From contig NZ_JAXFNY010000006.1 of the NCBI RefSeq assembly GCF_034180645.1, forward strand, positions 62,001 to 126,000: 64,000 bases of DNA. Reading direction: 5' to 3'. A program made the translations under genes and the position numbers. Positions 54,235 to 62,851 of this stretch are shown one piece after another. Under the pieces are notes generated by a model. It searched no databases and was not told the origin of the DNA. It saw nothing but the letters and a program-made list of their open reading frames with translations. How positions within the stretch are numbered: position 1 is the stretch's first letter; every line of letters begins with the position of its first letter. The stretch comes from Mobiluncus sp034180645. Lineage in GTDB: Bacteria > Actinomycetota > Actinomycetes > Actinomycetales > Actinomycetaceae.

Positions 54235-54374
54235 CCGACAATAATAGCGAAAACACCGCAATTTTGCTAATTTGTGGAAACACTAACCTCCTCTGTTTCT
54301 CGCCGGTCAAACAGTAATCTGGCCAGATACAATATTTGGGGATACCTAAAGGTTAAATGTGAAACAATAGGTTT

Positions 54375-55124
54375 ATGAATGAAACCATCGATGTCCAGCT
54401 CAAGCATCGCACTATTCGTGAGTTTAAATCGAATCCTATTCCCGAGGATACTTTCCAAACCCTGATGGACGTAGCCATGCGCACTCCCTCGTCCCGCGGG
54501 ATTCAAAATGCCTCAATTATTCGGATTAAGGATCAAGCAAAGCGCGAAAAGCTGGCTGAAATTGGTGGTCAAGAATATGTTGCCCACGCCCCGGAGTATC
54601 TGCTGTTTATTGCAGATTTAGCTCGGGGCGCAGCCATTCTGGAGGAAATGGGGTTGTTTCCTCAATCGGCCGCCACGATAGATACATTCCAAGAAGCCTT
54701 CACCGATGCGGTTCTCATGGTTCAAAACGTGGTGGTTGCAGCCGAGTCGTTGGGGTTGGGAGCCAATATTTTAGGCAATATTTTGAATGACCCCAAGGCG
54801 GTGGTCACGGCTATCGGGCTGCCTCCTTACACCTTCCCGGTCCTGGGCCTAACCTTGGGATATCCCAGTGAGGAACCGCAGCTCAAACCGCGGATGCCCA
54901 AAGAATTCCGGGTCATGACTGACACGTATGTGCGTCCGGATTCCTACCTGGAAGCCCTCAAGGATTACGACGCGCAGATGCGCGAATACTATGACCTGCG
55001 CAATAAGGGCAGGCGTGAGGACAGGTTTACGAGTCAAATCTTTCAGAAGCTCGGCAAGGTACGCAACCGCCGCGCTTCCCTCCTGGATGATATCGAGTCT
55101 CAGGGATTCCTCATGCACCCCTAG
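54375..55124 (+). CDS. NfsA-type nitroreductase family protein
   Basis: 249 residues. FMN-dependent reductase of the NfsA/FRP group: LKHRTIREFKSNPIPEDTF, TPSSRGIQNASIIRI, FTDAVLMVQNVVVAAESLGL, and the C-terminal YYDLRNKGRREDRFTSQI tail shared by NfsA-like enzymes. These reduce nitroaromatics, quinones or flavins with NAD(P)H. No classic RBS is present; TACAAT at 54328-54333 and AACAAT at 54363-54368 are possible -10s, the latter ending six bases before the ATG. It converges on prs. Confidence 0.85.
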   Translation: MNETIDVQLKHRTIREFKSNPIPEDTFQTLMDVAMRTPSSRGIQNASIIRIKDQAKREKLAEIGGQEYVAHAPEYLLFIADLARGAAILEEMGLFPQSAATIDTFQEAFTDAVLMVQNVVVAAESLGLGANILGNILNDPKAVVTAIGLPPYTFPVLGLTLGYPSEEPQLKPRMPKEFRVMTDTYVRPDSYLEALKDYDAQMREYYDLRNKGRREDRFTSQIFQKLGKVRNRRASLLDDIESQGFLMHP

Positions 55125-55147
55125 ACTCCATGGGAATCGCGCCCGTT

Positions 55148-56119
55148 TTACTCGAACAGGGCGGTCACGGAGCCTTCCTCAAAGACCTGGCGAATTGCCC
55201 GGGCCAGCAACGGCGCAATCGGCAAAACCTTGAGCTGCGGAAACCACTTATCCGGAGGAATCGGCACCGTATCCGTAACGATAACTTCGCGGGCTCCGCA
55301 TTCGCTCAGCCGCTTTGCCGCCGGATCAGAAAACACCGCGTGCGTGGCCGCCACCAGCACATCCTTTGCCCCGGCGTGCTTCAAAACGCCCACGGCTTCC
55401 GCAATCGTGCCACCGGTGTCAATCAAGTCATCGACCAGCACGCAGGTGCGCCCTTCAACATCACCCACCACGCGGTTGGCCACGGCCACATTGGGACGGG
55501 AGGTGTCACGAGTCTTGTGCACGAAAGCCAGAGGGTATCCGCCCAGGCGGTTCGCCCACTTTTCAGCCACGCGAATCCGGCCCGCATCCGGGGACACCAC
55601 GGTTACATTGTTCAAATCCACGCGGGTGCGGACATAGTCAATCAGCACCGGCATCGCCTGGAGGTGATCCACCGGGCCGGTAAAGAATCCCTGTTCCTGC
55701 GAGGCGTGCATATCGATACTCATCAAACGGGACGCTCCGGCAGTCTTGTACAAATCCGAAATCAGACGCGCCGAAATCGGTTCGCGCCCCTGATGTTTCT
55801 TATCTTGACGGGCATAGGGATACAACGGGGCGACCACGGTGATGCGCTTGGAACTGGCTCGCTTCAGGGCATCAATCATGATGAAGTGCTCCATCAACCA
55901 CTTAGAGACATTGCCGGAAATGGACTGGATACAGAACACATCACAGCCGCGGACCGACTCGTTGTAACGCACATAGATTTCGCCCGAGGCAAAGTCGTAG
56001 ATGGTCGTCGGCAGCACCTCCACGTCAAGTTCTTCGGCGACTTGTTCAGCCAGTTCGGGGTGCGATCGACCCGACACAATCACCAGGCGCTTGCGCGGGG
56101 TATCAAACAACTCTGCCAT
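55148..56119 (-). CDS. prs: Ribose-phosphate pyrophosphokinase
   Basis: Makes PRPP for nucleotide, His and Trp synthesis. 323 residues from ATG 56119 (GAAGGAAA upstream); the in-frame extension to 56197 is not supported. Motifs: the ATP-binding FASGEIYVRYNESVRG, YARQDKKHQGREPISA, VVSPDAGRIRVAEKWA, and the PRPP-binding loop VLVDDLIDTGGTI. It is 83 bp downstream of glmU on the same strand, a conserved pair. Confidence 0.96.
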   Translation of the reverse strand: MAELFDTPRKRLVIVSGRSHPELAEQVAEELDVEVLPTTIYDFASGEIYVRYNESVRGCDVFCIQSISGNVSKWLMEHFIMIDALKRASSKRITVVAPLYPYARQDKKHQGREPISARLISDLYKTAGASRLMSIDMHASQEQGFFTGPVDHLQAMPVLIDYVRTRVDLNNVTVVSPDAGRIRVAEKWANRLGGYPLAFVHKTRDTSRPNVAVANRVVGDVEGRTCVLVDDLIDTGGTIAEAVGVLKHAGAKDVLVAATHAVFSDPAAKRLSECGAREVIVTDTVPIPPDKWFPQLKVLPIAPLLARAIRQVFEEGSVTALFE

Positions 56120-56202
56120 TTGTTTTCCTTCTTTTATCGGAGTTTTTCTGTTGTTGCAAAGGTTTTCATAAGGGTGGTTGCCCTCCCTTTCATTCACCGG
56201 GA

Positions 56203-57666
56203 CTATTTCGTACCGTCTGGTTCGTCTGGGGAGTTCCCTTCGGCTTGTTCAGCTCGCATCGCCTCGATGGCGGCGATAGTTTCGGGACGATTCTGGGCGA
56301 CCCAGCCGGGAATTTGGCGCATCTGGAAGTCATTGACCGCCAAGCATCCCTCCGGGATGTCTTGGCGCACGATGGTTCCCCCGCCGGTATAAACGCCATC
56401 TCCGATATTGACCGGGGCAATGAACACGTTATTCGCGCCCGTTCGGCAATGCGACCCAACGTTGGAGTGATGCTTATGTACCCCATCGTAGTTTGCAAAG
56501 ATGGTGGCGGCGCCGATATTGGTGCCTTCCCCGATGGTGGCATCCCCCACATAAGACAGGTGAGGAATCTTGGTGCCTCGCCCGACTTGAATGTTTTTCG
56601 TTTCGCAAAAGCCTCCGACTTTCGTACTTTCCGACAGGATGGTTCCCGGACGTAGGTAAGTGAAAGGCCCAATATAGGAATGGGCGCCAATTTCGGATGA
56701 TAGGCCATGAACCCGAAAGACTTCCGCGTCGTCTCCGACTTTCATGTCGATAAGCGTCGAGTCCGGTCCGATACGGCAGTCCTCTCCGATGCTGGTGTGG
56801 CGGCGCAGCTGCGTATTGGGGTAAATCGTGGTGTCCTGACCAATGGTCACGTCGGCATCAATCCATGTCGTCGTCGGATCGATGATGGTGACACCCTGCA
56901 GCATCCAGTACCGAGTGCGGCGGCGATTGTATTCGGCTCGCAGTTCTGCCAACTGAGCCCGGTCATTGCAGCCTTCCGCTTGCGCCGTGTCTGCCAGCAA
57001 CACCGAAGAAACTTTTAATCCTTCCCGGCGGGCAGCCTTAATGGTGTCGGTTAGATAGATTTCCCCTTGGTCGTTGTTTGTCGACAGGGTCGGTAAGCAG
57101 CGGTTTAAGAATTCGGCATCGAAGGCATAAATCCCGGCGTTGACTTCTTTGATTTGCTTTTGAGCATAGGTTGCATCACGCTCCTCAACGATGCCGGCAA
57201 CATGTCCGGCCACTCGCTGAATTCGCCCGTAGCCGAAAGGATTGGCTATCTCGGTAGTCAGCAAGCACAAGGCCGCCCCTTCGTCCTCGCGAGTTTCCGC
57301 CAGGGACAGAATAGTGGAGGAATCGAGCAGTGGTACATCAGCAGAGGTCACCACCAAAGTTCCCGTCGCAGCCCCCAGTTCCTCGAGCTTTTGTAAAGCA
57401 CACCACACCGCGCGACCGGTACCGGGCACATCGTCCTGGTAAGCAATCGCAATGTCGGGATTGACTGCTAGAGCTTCGGCGGCTACAGCATCGGCCTGGT
57501 GACGGACCACTACCACAATCCGTTCCGGTTCGATTTCCATAGCGGTGTGGATAGCGTGAGAAAGTAGGGTGCGCCCTGCGAAAGAGTGCAAGACCTTGGC
57601 CTTCTTAGACTTCATACGGGTGCCTTGGCCTGCAGCCAAGATAACGATGGTGCTGACGTTGGTCAT
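56203..57666 (-). CDS. glmU: Bifunctional GlmU (UDP-GlcNAc synthesis)
   Basis: Acetylates glucosamine-1-phosphate and uridylates the product to UDP-GlcNAc for peptidoglycan. 487 residues. N-terminal pyrophosphorylase: VILAAGQGTRMKSKKAKVLH; then SADVPLLDS and EVNAGIYAF; C-terminal left-handed beta-helix acetyltransferase with NANVGSHCRTG-type repeats (here SNVGSHCRTGANNVFIAPVN) and catalytic His in NYDGVHKHHSN. ATG 57666 follows AGGAAC. It lies 43 bp downstream of tRNA-Gln. Confidence 0.96.
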   Translation of the reverse strand: MTNVSTIVILAAGQGTRMKSKKAKVLHSFAGRTLLSHAIHTAMEIEPERIVVVVRHQADAVAAEALAVNPDIAIAYQDDVPGTGRAVWCALQKLEELGAATGTLVVTSADVPLLDSSTILSLAETREDEGAALCLLTTEIANPFGYGRIQRVAGHVAGIVEERDATYAQKQIKEVNAGIYAFDAEFLNRCLPTLSTNNDQGEIYLTDTIKAARREGLKVSSVLLADTAQAEGCNDRAQLAELRAEYNRRRTRYWMLQGVTIIDPTTTWIDADVTIGQDTTIYPNTQLRRHTSIGEDCRIGPDSTLIDMKVGDDAEVFRVHGLSSEIGAHSYIGPFTYLRPGTILSESTKVGGFCETKNIQVGRGTKIPHLSYVGDATIGEGTNIGAATIFANYDGVHKHHSNVGSHCRTGANNVFIAPVNIGDGVYTGGGTIVRQDIPEGCLAVNDFQMRQIPGWVAQNRPETIAAIEAMRAEQAEGNSPDEPDGTK

Positions 57667-57708
57667 GTTCCTATCCTAACGCCTCGCCAGCTCCTAAAAA
57701 GCAAAACG

Positions 57709-57779
57709 TTCCGCCCCCAGGATTCGAACCCAGACTAAAGGTACCAAAAACCTCTGTGCTGCCATTACACCAGGGCGGA
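57709..57779 (-). tRNA. tRNA-Gln (anticodon TTG)
   Basis: 71 nt. Acceptor TCCGCCC/GGGCGGA, anticodon loop TTTTTGG with anticodon TTG, T arm CTGGG-TTCGAAT-CCTGG (one mismatch-like G-U). Discriminator A. The region from 57780 to 58048 on its upstream side holds its promoter and that of the MarR gene; I see no other gene there. Confidence 0.93.
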
Positions 57780-58048
57780 ATGCGCCGCTGACTGCAGTCG
57801 AAAACAGCGCCCGTCCATTTTGCCATTTTTCAACTTTTTTAGAAAGTTGAAACCGAGGCTTAGCGTGGCCATAATCTGCAAGCGCTACACAGTTCTGCAA
57901 CACGGCTGGAAGTTTTACAGCCACTCCCCCCAGTAGACCGCCGGTAGCCGCCACGGAAAAAATCACTACGTCACAGCGCTTTTCTCCGCGACAAAGAATC
58001 TCGACCTCAAGTATTATTAAAGAAATATTCCTCTAATAGGACGGTACT

Positions 58049-58570
58049 ATGGTTCCCCCCTCCGATCTATCTGATGGCGACGAAGTCGACGGCATCCTCA
58101 AGGCTTGGCGTTCCCTGCTTCCCCGTGCCGATTTAACTCCACTTTCAGTGTTCTCCCGAGTTTCCCGCCTCGCTCGTCACCTTGACCAGGCGCGTCGCGA
58201 AGCGTTCTCCTCAGTAGATTTGGAGCCCTGGGCTTTCGATGTGCTTTCTGCCCTACGCCGGGCAGGAGAACCATTCTCCCTGACGCCCGGCGTACTCATG
58301 CAGCAATCTCTGGTGTCCTCCGGGACCATGACGAACCGCATCGATCGGCTGGAAGAACGCGGACTGGTGCGCCGCTGCGCCCACCCGGAGGACCGCCGTG
58401 CCATTCTGGTAGAGCTCACCGAGGATGGCAAAAGGCACGCCGATGCCGCGATAACTAAGCTGATGGCTACGGAACGTGATTGGCTGGGCGACCTTTCCGA
58501 AGCGGATGTGAACGAATTGGCTCGGCTGTTGAGAGCCGTACTCCTCCCCTTCGATGCCCAGTCACGCTAG
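58049..58570 (+). CDS. MarR-family transcriptional regulator
   Basis: 173 residues. Winged helix of MarR type: SSVDLEPWAFDVLSALRRAG, SGTMTNRIDRLEERGLVRRC (recognition helix) and the wing HPEDRRAILVELTEDG. These proteins bind palindromes as dimers and release them with small phenolic or metabolic ligands, or oxidation. ATG 58049 has AGGAC upstream. Its stop overlaps tail-to-tail by 4 bp with the last gene of the ABC operon (CTAG shared), so it is a candidate regulator of that operon, although this is only positional. Confidence 0.9.
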   Translation: MVPPSDLSDGDEVDGILKAWRSLLPRADLTPLSVFSRVSRLARHLDQARREAFSSVDLEPWAFDVLSALRRAGEPFSLTPGVLMQQSLVSSGTMTNRIDRLEERGLVRRCAHPEDRRAILVELTEDGKRHADAAITKLMATERDWLGDLSEADVNELARLLRAVLLPFDAQSR

Positions 58571-59712
58571 GACACCTGAGAAGGTTGTTTCTCCTCGACC
58601 CGCGTCACCACTTTGATAGGGTCAGCCTGGGGGACGTCGTCAGGAGCTACAGCCAGTACAGCTTTCGGCTCGATTCGGAGCGCCACGCGTTGTCCCTTCG
58701 TGACCATCATGGATTCCGAAGGGGTAATCTGAGCCGTCAACGTGATTCCCGAGGGCATCTCTACCTCGACTTTCGCGGTTGATCCCAGGAAAGTCAGGTT
58801 CTTCACCACGCCTTGATTGGCTAATCGGGGAACGTGAGGCTGCACCATCTCCAGCTGTACAGATTCGGGACGCACCAAAATTGTGGCCTCCCCGTTGGTG
58901 CGTTTCGTTGAGGTTTTCAGAATCGGAATTTCTTGGTCTCCTACGAAAGCCGAACCATCCCGTATCACAGCGGGAATACGGCTGGATTCACCAATGAAAG
59001 TCGCCACAAATTCGTTGGCGGGTTCGTTGTATAACTCCCAAGGCTCGGCGATTTGTTGCAGTTTGCCTTCTTTCATCACACCGACCCGGTCTGCCACAGC
59101 CAAAGCCTCCTCCTGGTCGTGCGTCACGAACAGGGTTGTCAAACCAGATTGCAGCTGAAGTCGGCGGATTTCTCCACGCAACTGCACCCGCACTTTGGCA
59201 TCCAAAGCCGAGAGCGGCTCATCGAGAGCCAACACCGCGGGGCGCAACACCAATGCTCGCGCCAGGGCGACCCGCTGCTGCTGCCCTCCGGACATTTGGT
59301 GAGTGTACTTATCAGCTTGGTTAGCCAGACCCACCATCTCTAGGGCTTCCATAGCCTGACGAACCCGACGTTTAGAGTCGACTTTGCGCACCGTCAGACC
59401 GAACTCTACGTTCTGGCGCACCGTCATATTGGGAAACAGGGAATACTGTTGAAACACCATGGCCATATTTCGCTTTGCTGCGGAGGTGTGGGTGATGTCC
59501 CGCCCGTTGACCACAATTTGGCCTGAATCTACCTGCATCAAGCCTGTCAGAGCCCGCAACGCGGTTGTTTTCCCGCATCCTGAGGGTCCCAGCAGCACGA
59601 CCAGTTCTCCACTGTGGAATTCACAGTTGAAATGATCCAGAGCCTTGGTGTGTCCATATCGTTTGTTCAGGTCCCGAAATTCAACCTCGGCACCGACAGC
59701 CTCATTTGGCAT
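58567..59712 (-). CDS. ABC importer ATPase (PotA/FbpC type)
   Basis: 381 residues. Walker A GPSGCGKT at 42-49, signature MSGGQQQRVALARAL about 139-153, Walker B AVLALDEPLSALD, switch His in FVTHDQEEAL, and a C-terminal TOBE domain (ILVRPESVQLE). It belongs to the class that energises ferric iron, spermidine/putrescine, thiamine and phosphonate importers. It overlaps the permease gene by 11 bp. It is the fourth gene of the binding protein-permease-permease-ATPase operon. Confidence 0.92.
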   Translation of the reverse strand: MPNEAVGAEVEFRDLNKRYGHTKALDHFNCEFHSGELVVLLGPSGCGKTTALRALTGLMQVDSGQIVVNGRDITHTSAAKRNMAMVFQQYSLFPNMTVRQNVEFGLTVRKVDSKRRVRQAMEALEMVGLANQADKYTHQMSGGQQQRVALARALVLRPAVLALDEPLSALDAKVRVQLRGEIRRLQLQSGLTTLFVTHDQEEALAVADRVGVMKEGKLQQIAEPWELYNEPANEFVATFIGESSRIPAVIRDGSAFVGDQEIPILKTSTKRTNGEATILVRPESVQLEMVQPHVPRLANQGVVKNLTFLGSTAKVEVEMPSGITLTAQITPSESMMVTKGQRVALRIEPKAVLAVAPDDVPQADPIKVVTRVEEKQPSQVS

Positions 59713-60622
59713 TTTTCTCTCTCTTCTTTTTCAATTCGTAGCTTACGATTTCCAACGTCATCAACACCACGATGCCAAACACCATGGTCAGCAGGGCCAG
59801 CGCGGTGGCGGTCATAGAGTCGTCTTGACCCAACTGGAATATGGCGACCTGCAGGTTGTTGCGGTTCAACAGCGATGCAATGGTGAACTCTCCCAGCACC
59901 ACTGAAATAGTGATAAAGGATGCGGCTCCAATGGCTCCACGAAGGTTGGGGATAATGACTTTGAACATGACCGTTAGCCACGGCGCACCCAAGGAACGAG
60001 CGGCTTCTACCAGGGTCTTTACCGGAATCGTCGAGAACCCGGCGTCGAGAGCCCGGTACGCGAAGGGCAGTGCCAAGATGGTATAGGCAAAAGCTAGCCA
60101 GATTGGATGCGTGTTCAACAGGTTAATCGAAATAAATCGATATATCGGTCCTAAACCCACCACCAGCACGATGGCCGGAATCGCGAGGGGAAGCAGACAG
60201 ATAAACTCCACTACGCGAGACAGTTTGGAAGGTCGGATTTTTAGCGCCAGCATAGTTGGCAACAACAACGCCAGCATCAGCACCACGGTAAATACGCTCA
60301 ATCCCAAGGAATTCAACACACCGTCCCACAGAATCGACATATCCGCCCCGGAGGCGGTGGTTCCTGACAAACTAAAGATAGACTGCCAAGCCCCGCCTGA
60401 CCACGCCCCGGTAAGCGGAAACCGCACCGAAAAAAATACCATACCTAACAACGGTATAAATAAAAACAGCAGTACAGCGACAAGGATGACCCACTGGTAA
60501 ATGGCTACGCCTACGTGTGCAGGCCGCTTCCGGCTTGTGCGGCGTGGCGTGACCTCGATAGAGGACGCGGTCAACACATCCTCCGGCTTAGAATCTACGG
60601 AATCCATGAGGTTCACTCCCAT
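59702..60622 (-). CDS. ABC importer permease (second subunit)
   Basis: 306 residues with six predicted membrane helices. The cytoplasmic EAA loop (LVEAARSLGAPWLTVMFKVI) contacts the ATPase. The start at ATG 60622 has AAGGA eight bases upstream; ATG 60607 is an alternative with GGGAG. It overlaps both neighbours (11 bp with the ATPase, 10 bp with the other permease), so expression is tightly coupled. It is the PotC-like half of the transporter. Confidence 0.88.
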   Translation of the reverse strand: MGVNLMDSVDSKPEDVLTASSIEVTPRRTSRKRPAHVGVAIYQWVILVAVLLFLFIPLLGMVFFSVRFPLTGAWSGGAWQSIFSLSGTTASGADMSILWDGVLNSLGLSVFTVVLMLALLLPTMLALKIRPSKLSRVVEFICLLPLAIPAIVLVVGLGPIYRFISINLLNTHPIWLAFAYTILALPFAYRALDAGFSTIPVKTLVEAARSLGAPWLTVMFKVIIPNLRGAIGAASFITISVVLGEFTIASLLNRNNLQVAIFQLGQDDSMTATALALLTMVFGIVVLMTLEIVSYELKKKREKNAK

Positions 60623-61549
60623 TTTGCCGTCCTTTTTTGCAGTTGCGCATAAGCTGTCATCACCACAGCCACTACGACCACCATCAACAGGGCGAGAGAC
60701 TGAGCGAACCCGTTTTGACCGACATCTTGCTCGTTACGCAGCGCGCTTTGAATCATCAGTGGCACCAGGATGGAGCGTTGCGTAAACAGCGCTGCCGCGG
60801 TGGCGTAGGCGGAAAATGCGTTGGAAAATAGCAGCAAAAAGGCGCCGAGGAATCGCGGCCACAGAATCGGTCCCGCCACCCGAAACCAATAATCCCAAGT
60901 CGAGCCGCCCAAGTTCAGGGTCGCTTCCTTCCACTGGGGACGCAGCGAGTCCATCGCCGGCAGGAACACGATAATCATCAGGGGAATCTGGAAGTAGCAG
61001 TACACCAGCACCAGTCCCGGCAGAGAGGCCAACCAGTTAGGATCGAGTTGAATTCCCGTAGTCGCGAACAGAATCTGAGTGCCGATACCGTTAATCCCGA
61101 TGGTGGCGATGAATGCAAAAGCCAGCATGACCCCGCCGAACTGAGCCAATACCGAAGACACGGCATTGATTAGGCGGCGCAGCAAACCGGTTTGGCTGGA
61201 ACGAGCCACCAAGGCATAGCATGCCAGTGCCCCTACCACGGCTCCAATCAGAGCCGAAGCGATAGAAACAAAAACCGAGGTACCCAGGGATTCCAAGGTG
61301 TTCTGCTCTCCCAAACGCGCCAGGTTTTTCAGAGTGAATCCCCCTTGTGCGCCGGTGAAGGCTCCCGCAATCACAATCGCGGTGGGCGTGAGCAAGAATA
61401 TCGCCACATAGAGGAAAAACGGGATTGTAACCAGGTTCGTGGACTTGCGCCGCCGCACTGACGAGGGGTACCAGGTCTTTGACTCGGCTAGTAACTGTCC
61501 ACGCCAGCCAGTCTCTTCGTTGACCTCTGACTTCTGATCCGTAGGCATG
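60613..61549 (-). CDS. ABC importer permease (first subunit)
   Basis: About 311 residues from ATG 61549, with six membrane helices and an EAA-type loop (ATLNLGGSTWDYWFRVAGPI). The in-frame extension to 61668 would run into the binding-protein gene and through a hairpin, so I prefer 61549, although its RBS is weak. It is the PotB-like half. Low translation relative to the binding protein would fit the hairpin just upstream. Confidence 0.85.
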
Positions 61550-61554
61550 AGCCG

Positions 61555-61581
61555 GGAGCCCGAATCGGTATCCGAGCTCCC
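61555..61581 (-). promoter_or_regulatory. Intercistronic hairpin between binding protein and permease genes
   Basis: GGGAGC (61555-61560) / GCTCCC (61576-61581) with inner TCGG/CCGA. No T-run follows. Such stems often stabilise the upstream binding-protein mRNA and lower permease expression. Confidence 0.55.
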
Positions 61582-61606
61582 TGGCCGTGAATCTTCTTGA
61601 ACAGGC

Positions 61607-62752
61607 TTAGTTACCAATAGCCTTGTCCCAGTTCTGCTGCAACCAAGTGGTGATTCGAGCTGAATCATCCGGACTGTAAGTCAACGGAGGTTGAGAGGTT
61701 TCAATCAAGGTGGCTTTAGCCTCGGCATCAATGGTGCCGTCCTTTTCCATCTGTTCCATCAGCACCGGCATTGCCCCACCCTTCATCCACAGGTTCTGGG
61801 CTTCCGGAGTGTAAAGGAATTCCTGCCACAAACGTGCGGCCGCCGGGTGGGGAGCTTCCTTGTTGATGGCCTGCTGGTAATAGCTGCCGACCTCGGTGCC
61901 GGGGAACACGATGACTCCCCATTCAACTCCCTGACCTTTTAAGCGGTCACGAGTCGAAATTTGGTTATAAGACCAGTCCAACACCGCGGCGGTCTGGCCG
62001 GAATCGATGGTAGCCGAGGTCACATCAATGGTGTTCAAGTTGCCGATGCTCTTGAGTTCTTTAAAGAAATCCAGACCCGGCTGGAGGTTTTGCAAATCCC
62101 CACCATTGGCCAGATTCACCATGATAAAGCCGTTGAATGCCGCCCCGGCTTCCGCTGGCTTGCCGTTGAGCGAGACGACGCCGGCAAACTTCGGATCTTT
62201 CAAATCTTCGATGGACTTGACGTCGCCGTACTTGGTCTTATTCCAACCCAAAGACATCACGCCGGTGTAATCAGGGGTAAAGAGCTTGTCTTTATTCTTA
62301 AGTTTCGGATCGATTTGTGCCGCCCCTTGAGTTTCGTACGCCGCAAAATACTGGGTGGAATCCACGGCTACAGCTAAACCGACGTCAACAGTGTCGGGCG
62401 CTTTGTCCGTGCCGGCGTTCGTCTTAATGGCATCAATTTCTTCTTTTGAAGACGCATTGGGGTTTTGTTCGTTTACAGTGATTTCGGGATATTTCTTTTT
62501 AAACGCCTCAATCACTCCACCCCAGTTTGACCAGTCGTGCGGCAACGCAATGAGGTTCAACTGACCTTCTGCCTTCGCCGCTTTTTCCAGTCCTTCCATT
62601 CCGCCAAAATCATCGATGGAAACGGCTGCCTGATACTTGGTCTTGTCTGCGGCGCTTTCCGCGTTTGTCGCGCTGCCGCCACAAGCCGTCAATCCCAACG
62701 AGGCGCTGACCAGGATAGCGGCGCCTGCCATCAGAGAAAATTTCTTGTTCAA
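61607..62752 (-). CDS. ABC importer substrate-binding lipoprotein (substrate unknown)
   Basis: 381 residues. Signal peptide with lipobox LGLTACGG (lipidated Cys24), then a type II periplasmic binding fold related to PotD, FbpA and phosphonate-binding proteins: LIALPHDWSNWGGVIEAFK near the start, APDTVDVGL, GVMSLGWNKTKYGD, and AAARLWQEFLYTPEAQNLW near the C-terminus. There is no clear pair of adjacent Tyr ligands as in ferric-binding FbpA, so ferric iron is not proven. RBS GAAAGGAAA. First gene of the operon. Confidence 0.88.
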   Translation of the reverse strand: MNKKFSLMAGAAILVSASLGLTACGGSATNAESAADKTKYQAAVSIDDFGGMEGLEKAAKAEGQLNLIALPHDWSNWGGVIEAFKKKYPEITVNEQNPNASSKEEIDAIKTNAGTDKAPDTVDVGLAVAVDSTQYFAAYETQGAAQIDPKLKNKDKLFTPDYTGVMSLGWNKTKYGDVKSIEDLKDPKFAGVVSLNGKPAEAGAAFNGFIMVNLANGGDLQNLQPGLDFFKELKSIGNLNTIDVTSATIDSGQTAAVLDWSYNQISTRDRLKGQGVEWGVIVFPGTEVGSYYQQAINKEAPHPAAARLWQEFLYTPEAQNLWMKGGAMPVLMEQMEKDGTIDAEAKATLIETSQPPLTYSPDDSARITTWLQQNWDKAIGN

Positions 62753-62786
62753 GGGTTTTCCTTTCCTGAAACTTTATTAGCGTCTC

Positions 62787-62849
62787 TAGGTTAGGAAACT
62801 CGCGTTAGGACTTACCTGCTTAATTTGTTAAAACTAGGTAAGTTTACCT
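62787..62849 (-). promoter_or_regulatory. Operator-like repeats upstream of the ABC operon
   Basis: Three related motifs lie between ispE and the binding-protein gene: TAGGTTAGG (62787-62795), TTAGGACTTACCT (62805-62817) and the inverted repeat AGGTAA-GT-TTACCT (62836-62849). The first is a perfect DtxR-type half-site; the last is one base shorter in spacing than the DtxR consensus. They could bind a DtxR-type iron or manganese regulator, or the nearby MarR protein. Confidence 0.45.
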
Positions 62850-62851
62850 TT

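Noticed and set aside
53102..54244. Plus-strand open frame of ~380 codons
   Set aside because: Antisense to pth and rplY, both clear; composition is typical of a shadow frame and there is no RBS.
54073..54261. Minus-strand 62-codon frame covering the candidate small RNA
   Set aside because: It runs through the terminator hairpin, has no RBS and no family features.
55130..56392. Plus-strand open frame of ~420 codons
   Set aside because: Antisense to prs and the end of glmU, which have complete catalytic motifs.
61607..62752. Naming the ABC importer as a ferric iron (fbp) or spermidine (pot) system
   Set aside because: The binding protein lacks unambiguous ligand residues for either, so the substrate is left open.
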